In this document: positions 6,812 to 13,610 of the stretch, piece after piece
Position numbering within the stretch: position 1 is the stretch's first letter
Layout of the letters: each line of letters opens with the position of its first letter
NCBI GenBank assembly: GCA_020354155.1
Contig: CP070644.1
Location: 1,966,989-1,980,971, forward strand
Origin: Nitrospiraceae bacterium
Lineage (GTDB): Bacteria; Nitrospirota; Thermodesulfovibrionia; UBA6902
Length of the DNA: 13,983 bases
Direction: 5' to 3'
Notes under the pieces: model-generated
The model's database searches: none
Seen by the model: the letters and a program-made list of their open reading frames with translations, nothing else
What the model was told of the DNA's origin: nothing
Position numbers and translations under genes: made by a program

Positions 6812-7048
6812 TTATTCCAGTATGTCACCCTCGACAAGCTCCACATCAATGCCCTGCTGTCTCAGTGATTCAATCCCTTTCTCAACATTCTCATCTGATC
6901 CATCCAGCTCAAGTACCATCTCTCCTATGGTCTCGGTAACGCGTGCTCTCCGGATATTCGGCATAACATCATATTTCTTTGCCATGTTAAAAATAACAGG
7001 TTCCTTTATCAGGTCCTGCGGAAAGGTAAGTTTTATTCTGGCCTTCAT
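6812..7048 (-). CDS. stand-alone NIL-domain protein
   Basis: 78-residue protein that is essentially one NIL domain, the ACT-like fold found at the C-terminus of the methionine importer ATPase MetN, where it binds methionine. Matching features are the RIKLTFPQDLIKEPVIFNMAK opening (here residues 4-24), the central NIRRARV strand and the GEMVLELDG strand, with a C-terminal IDVELVEG strand. No ferredoxin domain is attached, unlike the NIL-ferredoxin proteins linked to homocysteine synthesis in methanogens and some anaerobic bacteria. A strong AGGAGG is placed 7 nt before the ATG. It sits 62 bp after the sulfur-carrier gene and 2 bp before thrC. A role as a small-ligand sensor or as an accessory to sulfur transfer or methionine synthesis is suggested by context only. 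Confidence 0.85.
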   Translation of the reverse strand: MKARIKLTFPQDLIKEPVIFNMAKKYDVMPNIRRARVTETIGEMVLELDGSDENVEKGIESLRQQGIDVELVEGDILE

Positions 7049-7110
7049 TCTATCCCTCCTCTTCTATTTCAAAGTCTGCAGAAGATGCAGTCAGATTTAT
7101 TTTAAAACGA

Positions 7111-7389
7111 TTAAACCGCTCCTCCTGCAATTGCAGGTACAATGGAAACCTCGTCACCATCTTTGACCTCGGTTTTCTCGTTTTCCTTAAACCGAACGTC
7201 TTCCTCATTGACATAGATATTAACAAAGCGTCTGAGTTTGCCATCCTCTGAAATCCTTTCAGCAAGTCCGGGGTACTGCTTGTCCAGATCCTCAACAAGT
7301 GCTATAACTGTTCCGGGCGCTCCCTCAACCTCTTCCTTGCCCTGCGTCAGCCTCTGAAGCGGCACAGGTATCTTTACTTTAACGGCCAT
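7111..7389 (-). CDS. MoaD/ThiS-family sulfur carrier with masked Gly-Gly
   Basis: 92-residue ubiquitin-like beta-grasp protein. The family is adenylated at a C-terminal Gly-Gly by a ThiF/MoeB-type E1 and turned into a thiocarboxylate that donates sulfur. Visible features are the opening VKVKIPVPLQRLTQG, the central VEDLDKQYPGL helix, FVNIYVNEEDVRF and the DGDEVSIVPAIAGG strand and tail. The protein ends Gly-Gly-Ala-Val, so two residues must be removed before the glycine carboxylate can be activated. The HcyS carrier of Wolinella (ending Gly-Gly-Ala), and the Pseudomonas QbsE carrier, show similar masking; both are trimmed by a JAMM-type protease. No such protease is in the window. AAAGGAGG stands 7 nt before the ATG. 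It follows the zinc-ribbon ThrC paralogue by 31 bp, with thiF and tusA further upstream. Molybdopterin synthase small subunit or ThiS is less likely because of the tail and the context. Confidence 0.88.
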   Translation of the reverse strand: MAVKVKIPVPLQRLTQGKEEVEGAPGTVIALVEDLDKQYPGLAERISEDGKLRRFVNIYVNEEDVRFKENEKTEVKDGDEVSIVPAIAGGAV

Positions 7390-7420
7390 TTACCTTCCTC
7401 CTTTAATTACATTCAAAGAT

Positions 7421-8659
7421 TTACTTCGAATTAATCATTTTCAGTGTTTCTTCAAATGACTTCAGATTCGGATCAATATGATAGGGTTCCTCCACATGTC
7501 CCGTAATCGCTTCCTTGGTCTTGAGGCCGTTGCCGGTAATAGAGAGAACTGTGCAGGCATCTTTATCAATATGACCACTTTCAATAAGTTGTATTGCAGA
7601 TGCCAGTGTTACACCACCAGCTGTTTCAGCAAAAATGCCCTCTGTCTTTGCCAGGAGCTTAATGGCATCTACAATCTCACTGTCTGAAACATCAGCGCCA
7701 AAGCCACTGCTCTCTTTGATAACCTGTGTAGCGTAGAATCCATCGGCAGGGTTTCCAATGGCAAGGGACTTTGCAATTGTATCCGGTTTTACCGGTTTTA
7801 TTACATCTACATCATCTTTGATCGCCTTTACGATGGGAGAGCATCCCGTTGCCTGGGCTGAAAAAACCTTTGTCTGTACTTCATCGATAATCCCGATCTC
7901 ATGCATTTCTTTAAAGCTTTTCCATATTTTTGTAAGCAGTGAACCGCTTGCACAGGGAACAACCACTGCGTCAGGTGATCTCCACCCTAATTGTTCAACA
8001 ATCTCATATCCCTGGGTCTTTGACCCTTCTGCATAAAAAGGCCGGATGTTTATATTCACAAAGGCCCAGCGGTATTTATTTGCTACTTCGCTGCATAACC
8101 TGTTTACATCATCGTAATTTCCGTCAACGGCAATGAGGTTCGGCTCATAGGCAAGCGATGCAATAATTTTGCTCCGCTCAAGGCTTGCAGGTATAAAGAT
8201 AAACCTCTTGAAACCAGCTGCTGCGCCATGAGCAGAAACGGAATGAGCAAGATTCCCTGTCGAAGCACAGGCAACGGTATCAAAACCGAACTCCCGAGCC
8301 TTTGACAGTGCAACCGCTACCACCCTGTCCTTAAATGAAAGTGTAGGATGGGTGACGGTGTCATCCTTGATATACAGCTCTTTCATGCCAAGATGAACGG
8401 CAAGCTTATCGGCACGAACAAGGGGTGTATATCCGGAATGCAGTCCGCTGGTAGGTGCTCCATCTATGGGAAGAAGCTCGATATATCTCCACAGGTTCTG
8501 CGGGCGTGATTGAATCTTCTCTCTTGTCAGGACTTTTTTAATGCCTTCAAGATCATAGGCAACCTCGAGAGGGCCAAAACAGAATTCACAGACATATATG
8601 GGATCAACAGAATATTCCCTCCCACATTCCCTGCACTTCAATCCTTTTACATATCCCAT
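7421..8659 (-). CDS. threonine-synthase-family PLP enzyme with N-terminal zinc ribbon
   Basis: 412-residue fold-type II PLP enzyme usually annotated as threonine synthase. It begins with a rubredoxin-like zinc ribbon: Cys9-x2-Cys12 and Cys24-x2-Cys27. The PLP lysine is Lys110 in THPTLSFKDR, where the short ThrC has NPSGSFKDRG. Further motifs are CASTGNLAHSVSAHGAAAG, GNYDDVNRLCSE, the AEGSKTQGYEI stretch, CASGSLLTKI (phosphate-cofactor loop), FAETAGGV and LSITGNGLKT. AAAGGAT precedes the ATG. It lies directly before the sulfur-carrier gene (31 bp) and, across a repeat-bearing gap of 193 bp, after thiF. Because a canonical ThrC is encoded two genes further on, this paralogue may have another job, for example replacing the phosphate of phosphohomoserine using the carrier's thiocarboxylate to give homocysteine. 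That is a hypothesis; true threonine synthase activity remains possible. Confidence 0.9.
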   Translation of the reverse strand: MGYVKGLKCRECGREYSVDPIYVCEFCFGPLEVAYDLEGIKKVLTREKIQSRPQNLWRYIELLPIDGAPTSGLHSGYTPLVRADKLAVHLGMKELYIKDDTVTHPTLSFKDRVVAVALSKAREFGFDTVACASTGNLAHSVSAHGAAAGFKRFIFIPASLERSKIIASLAYEPNLIAVDGNYDDVNRLCSEVANKYRWAFVNINIRPFYAEGSKTQGYEIVEQLGWRSPDAVVVPCASGSLLTKIWKSFKEMHEIGIIDEVQTKVFSAQATGCSPIVKAIKDDVDVIKPVKPDTIAKSLAIGNPADGFYATQVIKESSGFGADVSDSEIVDAIKLLAKTEGIFAETAGGVTLASAIQLIESGHIDKDACTVLSITGNGLKTKEAITGHVEEPYHIDPNLKSFEETLKMINSK

Positions 8660-8692
8660 CTTAATATCCTTTAAATACTCTTAAATAGTTTT

Positions 8693-8796
8693 TGTCATTG
8701 TCCGGCTTGACCGGACAATCCAGTCGGATCCGGTGAAATAGGAGAACCATAATGACCAATGATTACTGGATTCCCCGATCAAGTCGGGAAATGACA
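8693..8796. repeat. REPIN-like paired palindrome, copy 2
   Basis: Bounded by TGTCATT at the left and AATGACA at the right. The left hairpin is ATTGTCCGG (8697-8705) with CCGGACAAT (8711-8719). The right hairpin is ATTCCCCGA (8770-8778) with TCGGGAAAT (8784-8792), with one mismatch. The inner edges again read AATCCAG and CTGGATT. The order of the two hairpins is reversed relative to the copy at 5405-5496, as expected for insertion in the opposite orientation. It lies between thiF and the ThrC paralogue and may affect read-through between them. Confidence 0.72.
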
Positions 8797-8852
8797 TGTT
8801 ATGCGAGTTAATTTGGGTTAGCTTCAAAATCATGTCTTTCATTTTTAATTTT

Positions 8853-9653
8853 CTAAATTGAACAATACTCCTCAGGCAGATCAGTCAGGTCCGTTATCGT
8901 CGGATTTTTACCGCATACGGGACAATCATCGTTCTTCGGTACCTTTACTTTTCTGAAGTTCACGCCAAGGGCATCATAAATCAGCAAACTCCCTTTAAGA
9001 GGAGTCCCCTTGCCGATTATCAGCTTCAATACCTCTGTTGCCTGAAGGGCCCCTATCACGCCCGGCAGTACGCCAAGCACTCCTGCCTCCTGACAGGAGG
9101 GCACCAGCCCGGCCGGCGGAGGCTCTTCAAAGAGACAACGGTAGCAGGGACCATCATGGGGCATAATCGTAGTAACCTGCCCTTCAAATCTTAATATGGC
9201 TCCGCTTACAAGCGGCTTCTTCAGCATCACACAGGCATCATTTATGAGATATCGCGTTGGAAAATTATCCGTTCCGTCTACAATGATGTCGTATTCCCTG
9301 AAATAGTCAAGGATGTTCTTGCTGTTCAGCCGTTCTTTGATGGCAACAACATTTACGTCAGGATTCAGCGCTTCAAAAGTCTTTTTCGCAGAATCGGCCT
9401 TTTTTACATTGAGAGTTTCAACACTGTGAGCGATCTGCCGCTGCAGATTGCTCAGTTCAACAACATCATCATCAACCATTGCAATGGTCCCGACCCCTGC
9501 TGCTGCAAGATAATATCCAACGGGACAGCCAAGTCCACCAGCGCCTATAATCAGGACCTTTGAATCGGAAATCTTCTTCTGTCCCTTACCGCCAACTTCT
9601 GGCAGTATTATATGTCTGCTGTATCTTTTTAATTGTTCCTCTGTGAAATCCAT
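8853..9653 (-). CDS. ThiF/MoeB-type E1-like adenylyltransferase
   Basis: 266-residue E1-like enzyme that activates the C-terminal glycine of a ubiquitin-like sulfur carrier with ATP. The N-terminal segment EEQLKRYSRHIILPEVGGKGQ-type opening (residues 5-25) is followed by the nucleotide loop GAGGLG (residues 37-42), VDDDVVELSNLQRQ, DGTDNFPTRYLIND, the zinc-binding CYRC and CPVC pairs, and the conserved PSCQEAGVLG region with the family cysteine. There is no C-terminal rhodanese domain, so sulfur must come from a partner, and TusA is encoded immediately upstream. I place the start at the ATG at 9653, which shares one base with the TusA stop (TGATG); a start 12 codons earlier would overlap tusA and has no family support. 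The likely substrate is the carrier encoded at 7111-7389. MoeB for molybdopterin or ThiF for thiamine cannot be excluded, but no other moa or thi gene is near. Confidence 0.92.
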   Translation of the reverse strand: MDFTEEQLKRYSRHIILPEVGGKGQKKISDSKVLIIGAGGLGCPVGYYLAAAGVGTIAMVDDDVVELSNLQRQIAHSVETLNVKKADSAKKTFEALNPDVNVVAIKERLNSKNILDYFREYDIIVDGTDNFPTRYLINDACVMLKKPLVSGAILRFEGQVTTIMPHDGPCYRCLFEEPPPAGLVPSCQEAGVLGVLPGVIGALQATEVLKLIIGKGTPLKGSLLIYDALGVNFRKVKVPKNDDCPVCGKNPTITDLTDLPEEYCSI

Positions 9654-9901
9654 CAGTCTTCTACCTCTTTTCTCACCTGTACTATCCATTCCCTGGGATT
9701 GATCTTTTCCACTTTTAACACACTGTGTCCGTAATTGAGCATTGCCTTTGGTATGCTGTCAGAAGCTTCGGGATAGTCAAGCAATATTTCTATGACCTGT
9801 CCTACCTCAATTGCTTCAACGCCAAGTTTGGATTTTACCAGCGTGTATGGACAGACCGCTCCTCGTATATCAAGTTTTTTATCTATCTTCACCTCAGACA
9901 T
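9653..9901 (-). CDS. TusA/SirA-family sulfur-transfer protein
   Basis: 82-residue sulfur shuttle that carries a persulfide on one cysteine. The key motif is RGAVCPYTLVKSK with Cys17; the more usual CPxP is CPYT here. The GQVIEILLDYPEASDSIPKA stretch and GHSVL strand are typical of the family. The stop overlaps the thiF start by one base and the start lies one base after the hom stop (TGACATG), so hom, tusA and thiF are tightly coupled. Three starts are possible (9922 TTG, 9910 ATG, 9901 ATG); I choose 9901 because the ribosome-binding site at 9913-9919 is too close to the ATG at 9910. It probably hands sulfur to the ThiF-activated carrier rather than acting in tRNA thiolation, judging by its neighbours. 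Confidence 0.9.
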   Translation of the reverse strand: MSEVKIDKKLDIRGAVCPYTLVKSKLGVEAIEVGQVIEILLDYPEASDSIPKAMLNYGHSVLKVEKINPREWIVQVRKEVED

Positions 9902-9902
9902 G

Positions 9903-11213
9903 TCAGGCATTCCCTCCTTCAACTCTCAGGTAGAGGGGTTTTCCGGAAATGACCTTTAATGCCCTGATCTCCTTCAAAGCCTTCATCATGTCCTTCTCCC
10001 GCGCTTCATGGGTCATAATAACCATTGAAACCGCCTTCTCCTTTTTTCTTCCCTTTTGTATCATGGACTCGATACTGATATTCCGTTTGCCCAGGATTCC
10101 TGATATCTTTGAAAGAACTCCGGGCTTGTCAAGGGCCGACATTCGGAGATAGTAGCACGTCTTTACATCTTCCATCTTTTTGACAGTGAGACCCGAATTC
10201 CCGGATATATTGAAACTCCGCATTCGGTCAGATACTCCTGCCTTAATATTTCTTGCGATGTCAATGATGTCGCTGACTACAGCGCTGCCAGTGGGCATTT
10301 CTCCTGCCCCCTTCCCATAATAGAGCCCGTCACCAGCAGCATCACCTTCGACGAAAATGGCATTAAAAACACCGTTTACACCGGCAATTGGCATCCGCTC
10401 CTGTACCATCGTGGGATGCACTCTCAGTTCCACTTCCTTTCCTGAGGGTTTGGCGATGGCAAGAAGTTTTATCTTAAAACCGAATTCAGAGGCAAATTCA
10501 ATATCCAATGGGGTTATTTTCGTTATGCCCTCGGTGTATACCTTCCTGAACGAGATCGGGATACCATAGGCCAGAGAAGCCAGGATGGTCAACTTGTGAG
10601 CAGAGTCAATACCCTCAATATCAAAGGTAGGATCAGCCTCCGCATATCCCAGTTCCTGTGCCTCTTTCAGAACAGCAGTAAATTCAGCTCCTTCATCTGT
10701 CATCTTCGTCAAAATGTAGTTTGCTGTTCCGTTAATAATTCCATAAATATTGCCGATTCTGTTACCGATCAGTGATTCCCGCACCACTTTAATGATAGGA
10801 ATGCTCCCGGCTACCGATGCCTCAAAGCCTATTTCTACACCATGCTTTTGTGCTGCACCGAAGATTTCCTGACCATGCTCTGCAAGCAACGCCTTGTTGG
10901 CAGTAACAATATGCTTTCCCCTTTGAATGGCCTCAAGAATAAAATCCTTTGCTGGCCGGATACCGCCTATAAGCTCGACTATGATATCAATATCAGGATC
11001 GCGCAAAAGCTTTTTTGCATCCTTGATTAATACACCCTTCCTGAGCTTAATCCCCCTGTCAGTTCTTGTGTCCAGGTCAGCAATGCCCTTCAGTTCAACA
11101 GAAGATCCCAGTTTATTCTGAATCTCTTTCTGGCGCTTCAGCAGAATCTTTGCCGTACCTGCTCCAACGGTGCCGAATCCTATAATTCCTACCGCTATGC
11201 CGCTATTTTTCAT
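9903..11213 (-). CDS. hom: homoserine dehydrogenase with ACT domain
   Basis: Reduces aspartate semialdehyde to homoserine, the branch point to threonine and methionine. At 436 residues it is the usual length of the monofunctional enzyme. It opens with the nucleotide-binding GFGTVGAG (Gly12, Gly14, Gly17), then has VTANKALLAEHG, INGTANYILTKM, the EADPTFDIEGIDSAHKLTIL catalytic region, and from about residue 354 an ACT domain (YYLRMSALDKPGVLSKISG), which usually mediates threonine feedback. The start ATG has no Shine-Dalgarno, and an in-frame TGA lies three codons upstream, so no longer start is possible. A 152-bp leader separates it from the aminotransferase gene and may hold its own promoter. 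Its 3' end contains the ribosome-binding site of tusA. Being first in the sulfur-relay operon links the relay to homoserine use. Confidence 0.96.
   Translation of the reverse strand: MKNSGIAVGIIGFGTVGAGTAKILLKRQKEIQNKLGSSVELKGIADLDTRTDRGIKLRKGVLIKDAKKLLRDPDIDIIVELIGGIRPAKDFILEAIQRGKHIVTANKALLAEHGQEIFGAAQKHGVEIGFEASVAGSIPIIKVVRESLIGNRIGNIYGIINGTANYILTKMTDEGAEFTAVLKEAQELGYAEADPTFDIEGIDSAHKLTILASLAYGIPISFRKVYTEGITKITPLDIEFASEFGFKIKLLAIAKPSGKEVELRVHPTMVQERMPIAGVNGVFNAIFVEGDAAGDGLYYGKGAGEMPTGSAVVSDIIDIARNIKAGVSDRMRSFNISGNSGLTVKKMEDVKTCYYLRMSALDKPGVLSKISGILGKRNISIESMIQKGRKKEKAVSMVIMTHEAREKDMMKALKEIRALKVISGKPLYLRVEGGNA
9913..9919 (-). promoter_or_regulatory. Shine-Dalgarno of tusA inside hom
   Basis: AAGGAGG lies within the last hom codons. 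It is 2 nt from the ATG at 9910 and 11 nt from the ATG at 9901, so the latter is the more workable start for the sulfur-transfer gene. Confidence 0.6.
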
Positions 11214-11267
11214 TGCAATTCAAAAAGTTATGATATCAATAGAACAACCTTCAATTTGTAACTAAGT

Positions 11268-11297
11268 ATTATGCTTTAAATAGTTAAATTAATTCAA
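11268..11297 (-). promoter_or_regulatory. possible promoter of hom operon
   Basis: On the minus strand TTGAAT (11292-11297), an 18-bp spacer and CATAAT (11268-11273) give a moderate sigma-70-like match in an AT-rich leader about 55 bp upstream of hom. No other sequence in the 152-bp gap looks better. Confidence 0.33.
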
Positions 11298-11365
11298 GGG
11301 TTAGAAATTGAAGGGATGCGCAAGGGACACTTCCTGCGTGAGTCGTCCCTTCTCTGGCAGAATAT

Positions 11366-12538
11366 CTATTTACTGAGAGCCTTTTTAATGCCCCGGGCGG
11401 CTTGCCGTATTCTGTGTTCGTTCTCAACGAGTGCAAAACGAACATGTCCTTCTCCTGCCGGACCAAATCCGATTCCGGGAGATACAGCCACTCCCCCTGC
11501 CTTGAGAAGAAATTTTGTAAATTCAAGAGAGCCCATCTGTTTAAAGGGTTCAGGTATTTCGGCCCAGACAAACATGGTCGCCTTGGGCGGCTCCACATTC
11601 CATCCGGCATTTTGCAGCCCCTGAATGAGAACATCCCGTCTGTGCTCATAGACCTTGGCTATTTCCCTGACGCAGTCCTGGGGACCTCTTAATGCAATGA
11701 TACTGGCAATCTGAATGGGCTGAAACATGCCATAATCAAGATAACTCTTGATTGTAGTCAGGGCGCCCACAAGCTCCCTGTTGCCGCAGCAGAACCCTAC
11801 CCTCCATCCGGCCATGGAATAACTTTTGGTCAGTGAAAAGAATTCCACTCCCACATCCTTTGCACCGGGAACCTGGAGAAAACTCGGGGGCTGGTAGCCG
11901 TCAAAGGTAAGATCGGCATAGGCAAAGTCATGAAGAACAATAACGTCATTCTCCTTTGCAAAGTCTACGACCTTCTGAAAGAACTCAACATCAGTACAGG
12001 TTGTCGTTGGATTGTGCGGAAAGTTAATGAGCAATATTTTCGGTCTCGGCCAGGTCGCCTTGAACTCTTCCTCCATTTTTTCAAAAAAGTCCGAGTCCTT
12101 TTCAACGGGAATACTGCGGACATCACCGCCTGCCAGTATAAAGCTGTAGGGATGGATGGGGTACGCCGGCGCAGGCGTAAATATCACATCACCCGGTTCG
12201 ACCATAGCATAGGCGAGATGGGAAAGCCCTTCTTTTGATCCAATGGTAACAACTGCTTCCGTGTTATGGTCAAGGTCAACATCAAATCTTCTTTTATACC
12301 ACTCGCAGATGGCAAGGCGTAACTGTGTTATACCTTTGGAGGCAGAATAACGGTGATTTTTTGGATTTCTCGCAGCCTCGACCAATTTTTCAATAATATG
12401 ATCCGGAGTGGGAAGATCAGGATTACCCATCCCAAGATCAATGATGTCCTCGCCCTTTCTCCTGGCCTCCATTTTCAACTGGTTGACAATGGCAAAGACA
12501 TAGGGTGGCAACCGCTTTATTCTCTTAAATTCGTACAT
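11366..12538 (-). CDS. class I/II aminotransferase, AlaC-like
   Basis: 390-residue fold-type I PLP aminotransferase resembling the E. coli AlaC alanine transaminase family. Motifs include DLGMGNPDLPTP (about 34-45), RYSASKGITQLR, the APAYPIHPYSF segment, INFPHNPTTT, HDFAYADLTFDG and the PLP lysine Lys238 in SLTKSYSMAGWRVGF, with a C-terminal HVRFALVENEHR that should hold the carboxylate-binding arginine. CAGGAGA precedes the ATG. In this context it may make alanine, or glutamate/aspartate-derived amino groups that feed the aspartate pathway; sequence alone does not fix the amino donor. Aspartate aminotransferase is the alternative. It lies between lipA (54 bp upstream) and hom (152 bp downstream). 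Confidence 0.88.
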   Translation of the reverse strand: MYEFKRIKRLPPYVFAIVNQLKMEARRKGEDIIDLGMGNPDLPTPDHIIEKLVEAARNPKNHRYSASKGITQLRLAICEWYKRRFDVDLDHNTEAVVTIGSKEGLSHLAYAMVEPGDVIFTPAPAYPIHPYSFILAGGDVRSIPVEKDSDFFEKMEEEFKATWPRPKILLINFPHNPTTTCTDVEFFQKVVDFAKENDVIVLHDFAYADLTFDGYQPPSFLQVPGAKDVGVEFFSLTKSYSMAGWRVGFCCGNRELVGALTTIKSYLDYGMFQPIQIASIIALRGPQDCVREIAKVYEHRRDVLIQGLQNAGWNVEPPKATMFVWAEIPEPFKQMGSLEFTKFLLKAGGVAVSPGIGFGPAGEGHVRFALVENEHRIRQAARGIKKALSK

Positions 12539-12592
12539 CGAGTCTCCTGCAAGTATTATTCATTTTTCTTCAGCACATTCATTTTACATTTT

Positions 12593-13471
12593 TCATTTTA
12601 ATTTTTCATTCTTATAAAACATCTCCCCTGCATGCATTGAACTCCTTGTCAGTGGAGATGATGCAACCGCTTTAAAACCCATGGCAAGCCCTGTTCCCCT
12701 ATACTTCTCAAATATGTCGGGATGAATATAGTCGCTAACAGGGATATTCGACCTTCTCGGCTGCAGATACTGTCCGATCGTCAAAAAATCACAATCTGCC
12801 TGTCGAAGGTCCTTCATCACATCAAGCACTTCCTGCTCCCTTTCACCGAGCCCAAGCATAATGCCTGACTTGGTCGTGATTTCAGGACAGATCTCGCGGG
12901 CTCTTTTGAGGACATCAAGTGATGTCTGGTAATCAGCCTGGGGGCGTACCCTTGAATAGAGTCGCGGAACGGTCTCTATGTTGTGGTTAAAGACATCAGG
13001 CCGGGCTGAAAGCACAACCCCAATGTCTTCAGAATCACCTTTAAAGTCAGGGGTCAAAACCTCTATTTTAGCTGCTTTATTTTTACTCCTGACTGCAGAG
13101 ATTGTTTCTGCAAAATGTCCTGCTCCTCCATCGAAGAGGTCATCCCGACTCACCGACGTTATGACCACATAGGTTAGCCCTAACTGTAGTGACGCATCAG
13201 CGATGCGCTCAGGCTCATCAGGATCAACAGACAATGGTTTGTCTGATTCAACGGCACAGAAGGAGCAGTTTCTTGTACACCGGTCCCCAAGAATCATAAA
13301 AGTTGCCGTGCTGCTGGAAAAGCATTTCCCCTGATTAGGGCATCGTGCCTCCTCACAGACTGTTGAGACACCATAATCCCTCAGGATTTTCCTTGTTCCA
13401 TGGGTATCTGTTGTCTTTACCTTTATCCACTCGGGGTGACGCATATCAGTAAAAGTAACCAATTCTGGCAT
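12593..13471 (-). CDS. lipA: lipoyl synthase
   Basis: Radical-SAM enzyme that inserts two sulfurs into octanoyl groups on lipoyl domains. All hallmark residues are present: the auxiliary cluster cysteines Cys39, Cys44 and Cys50 (CEEARCPNQGKC), the radical-SAM CxxxCxxC as Cys65, Cys69, Cys72 (RCTRNCSFC), and the C-terminal RSSMHAGE with the serine that ligates the auxiliary cluster. At 292 residues it is a typical length. The first ATG is chosen but has no clear Shine-Dalgarno; an alternative ATG 8 codons later begins MRHPEWIKVK, and has none either. It follows bioD by 139 bp, grouping two cofactor genes that both depend on sulfur-insertion chemistry. No lipB is seen in the window. Confidence 0.97.
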   Translation of the reverse strand: MPELVTFTDMRHPEWIKVKTTDTHGTRKILRDYGVSTVCEEARCPNQGKCFSSSTATFMILGDRCTRNCSFCAVESDKPLSVDPDEPERIADASLQLGLTYVVITSVSRDDLFDGGAGHFAETISAVRSKNKAAKIEVLTPDFKGDSEDIGVVLSARPDVFNHNIETVPRLYSRVRPQADYQTSLDVLKRAREICPEITTKSGIMLGLGEREQEVLDVMKDLRQADCDFLTIGQYLQPRRSNIPVSDYIHPDIFEKYRGTGLAMGFKAVASSPLTRSSMHAGEMFYKNEKLK

Positions 13472-13552
13472 GGTTCGTCAAACATTCTTATGACTCGAAA
13501 GTAGTGCTTTCTATAAGTCATCTAAAATAACAGCATGCCTGGAAACAATTCC

Positions 13553-13569
13553 CCTCTTCGGCAAAGAGG
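13553..13569 (-). terminator. possible weak terminator after bioD
   Basis: On the minus strand CCTCTT, a 5-nt loop and AAGAGG form a short hairpin about 40 bp beyond the bioD stop, followed by GGAATTGTTT. The stem is short and the T-tract poor, so termination would be partial at best. Confidence 0.28.
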
Positions 13570-13610
13570 AAAGAGATATCAATTCCCGGGAAAAAGACTT
13601 CTACAATCTT

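Noticed and set aside
8853..9689. Longer thiF start upstream of 9653
   Set aside because: It would add residues unlike the family and overlap tusA by 36 bp; the ATG in the TGATG junction gives the normal family N-terminus.
11284..11649. Minus-strand open frame of 121 codons ending past the aminotransferase stop
   Set aside because: It is in another frame of the aminotransferase 3' end, and its composition is not protein-like.
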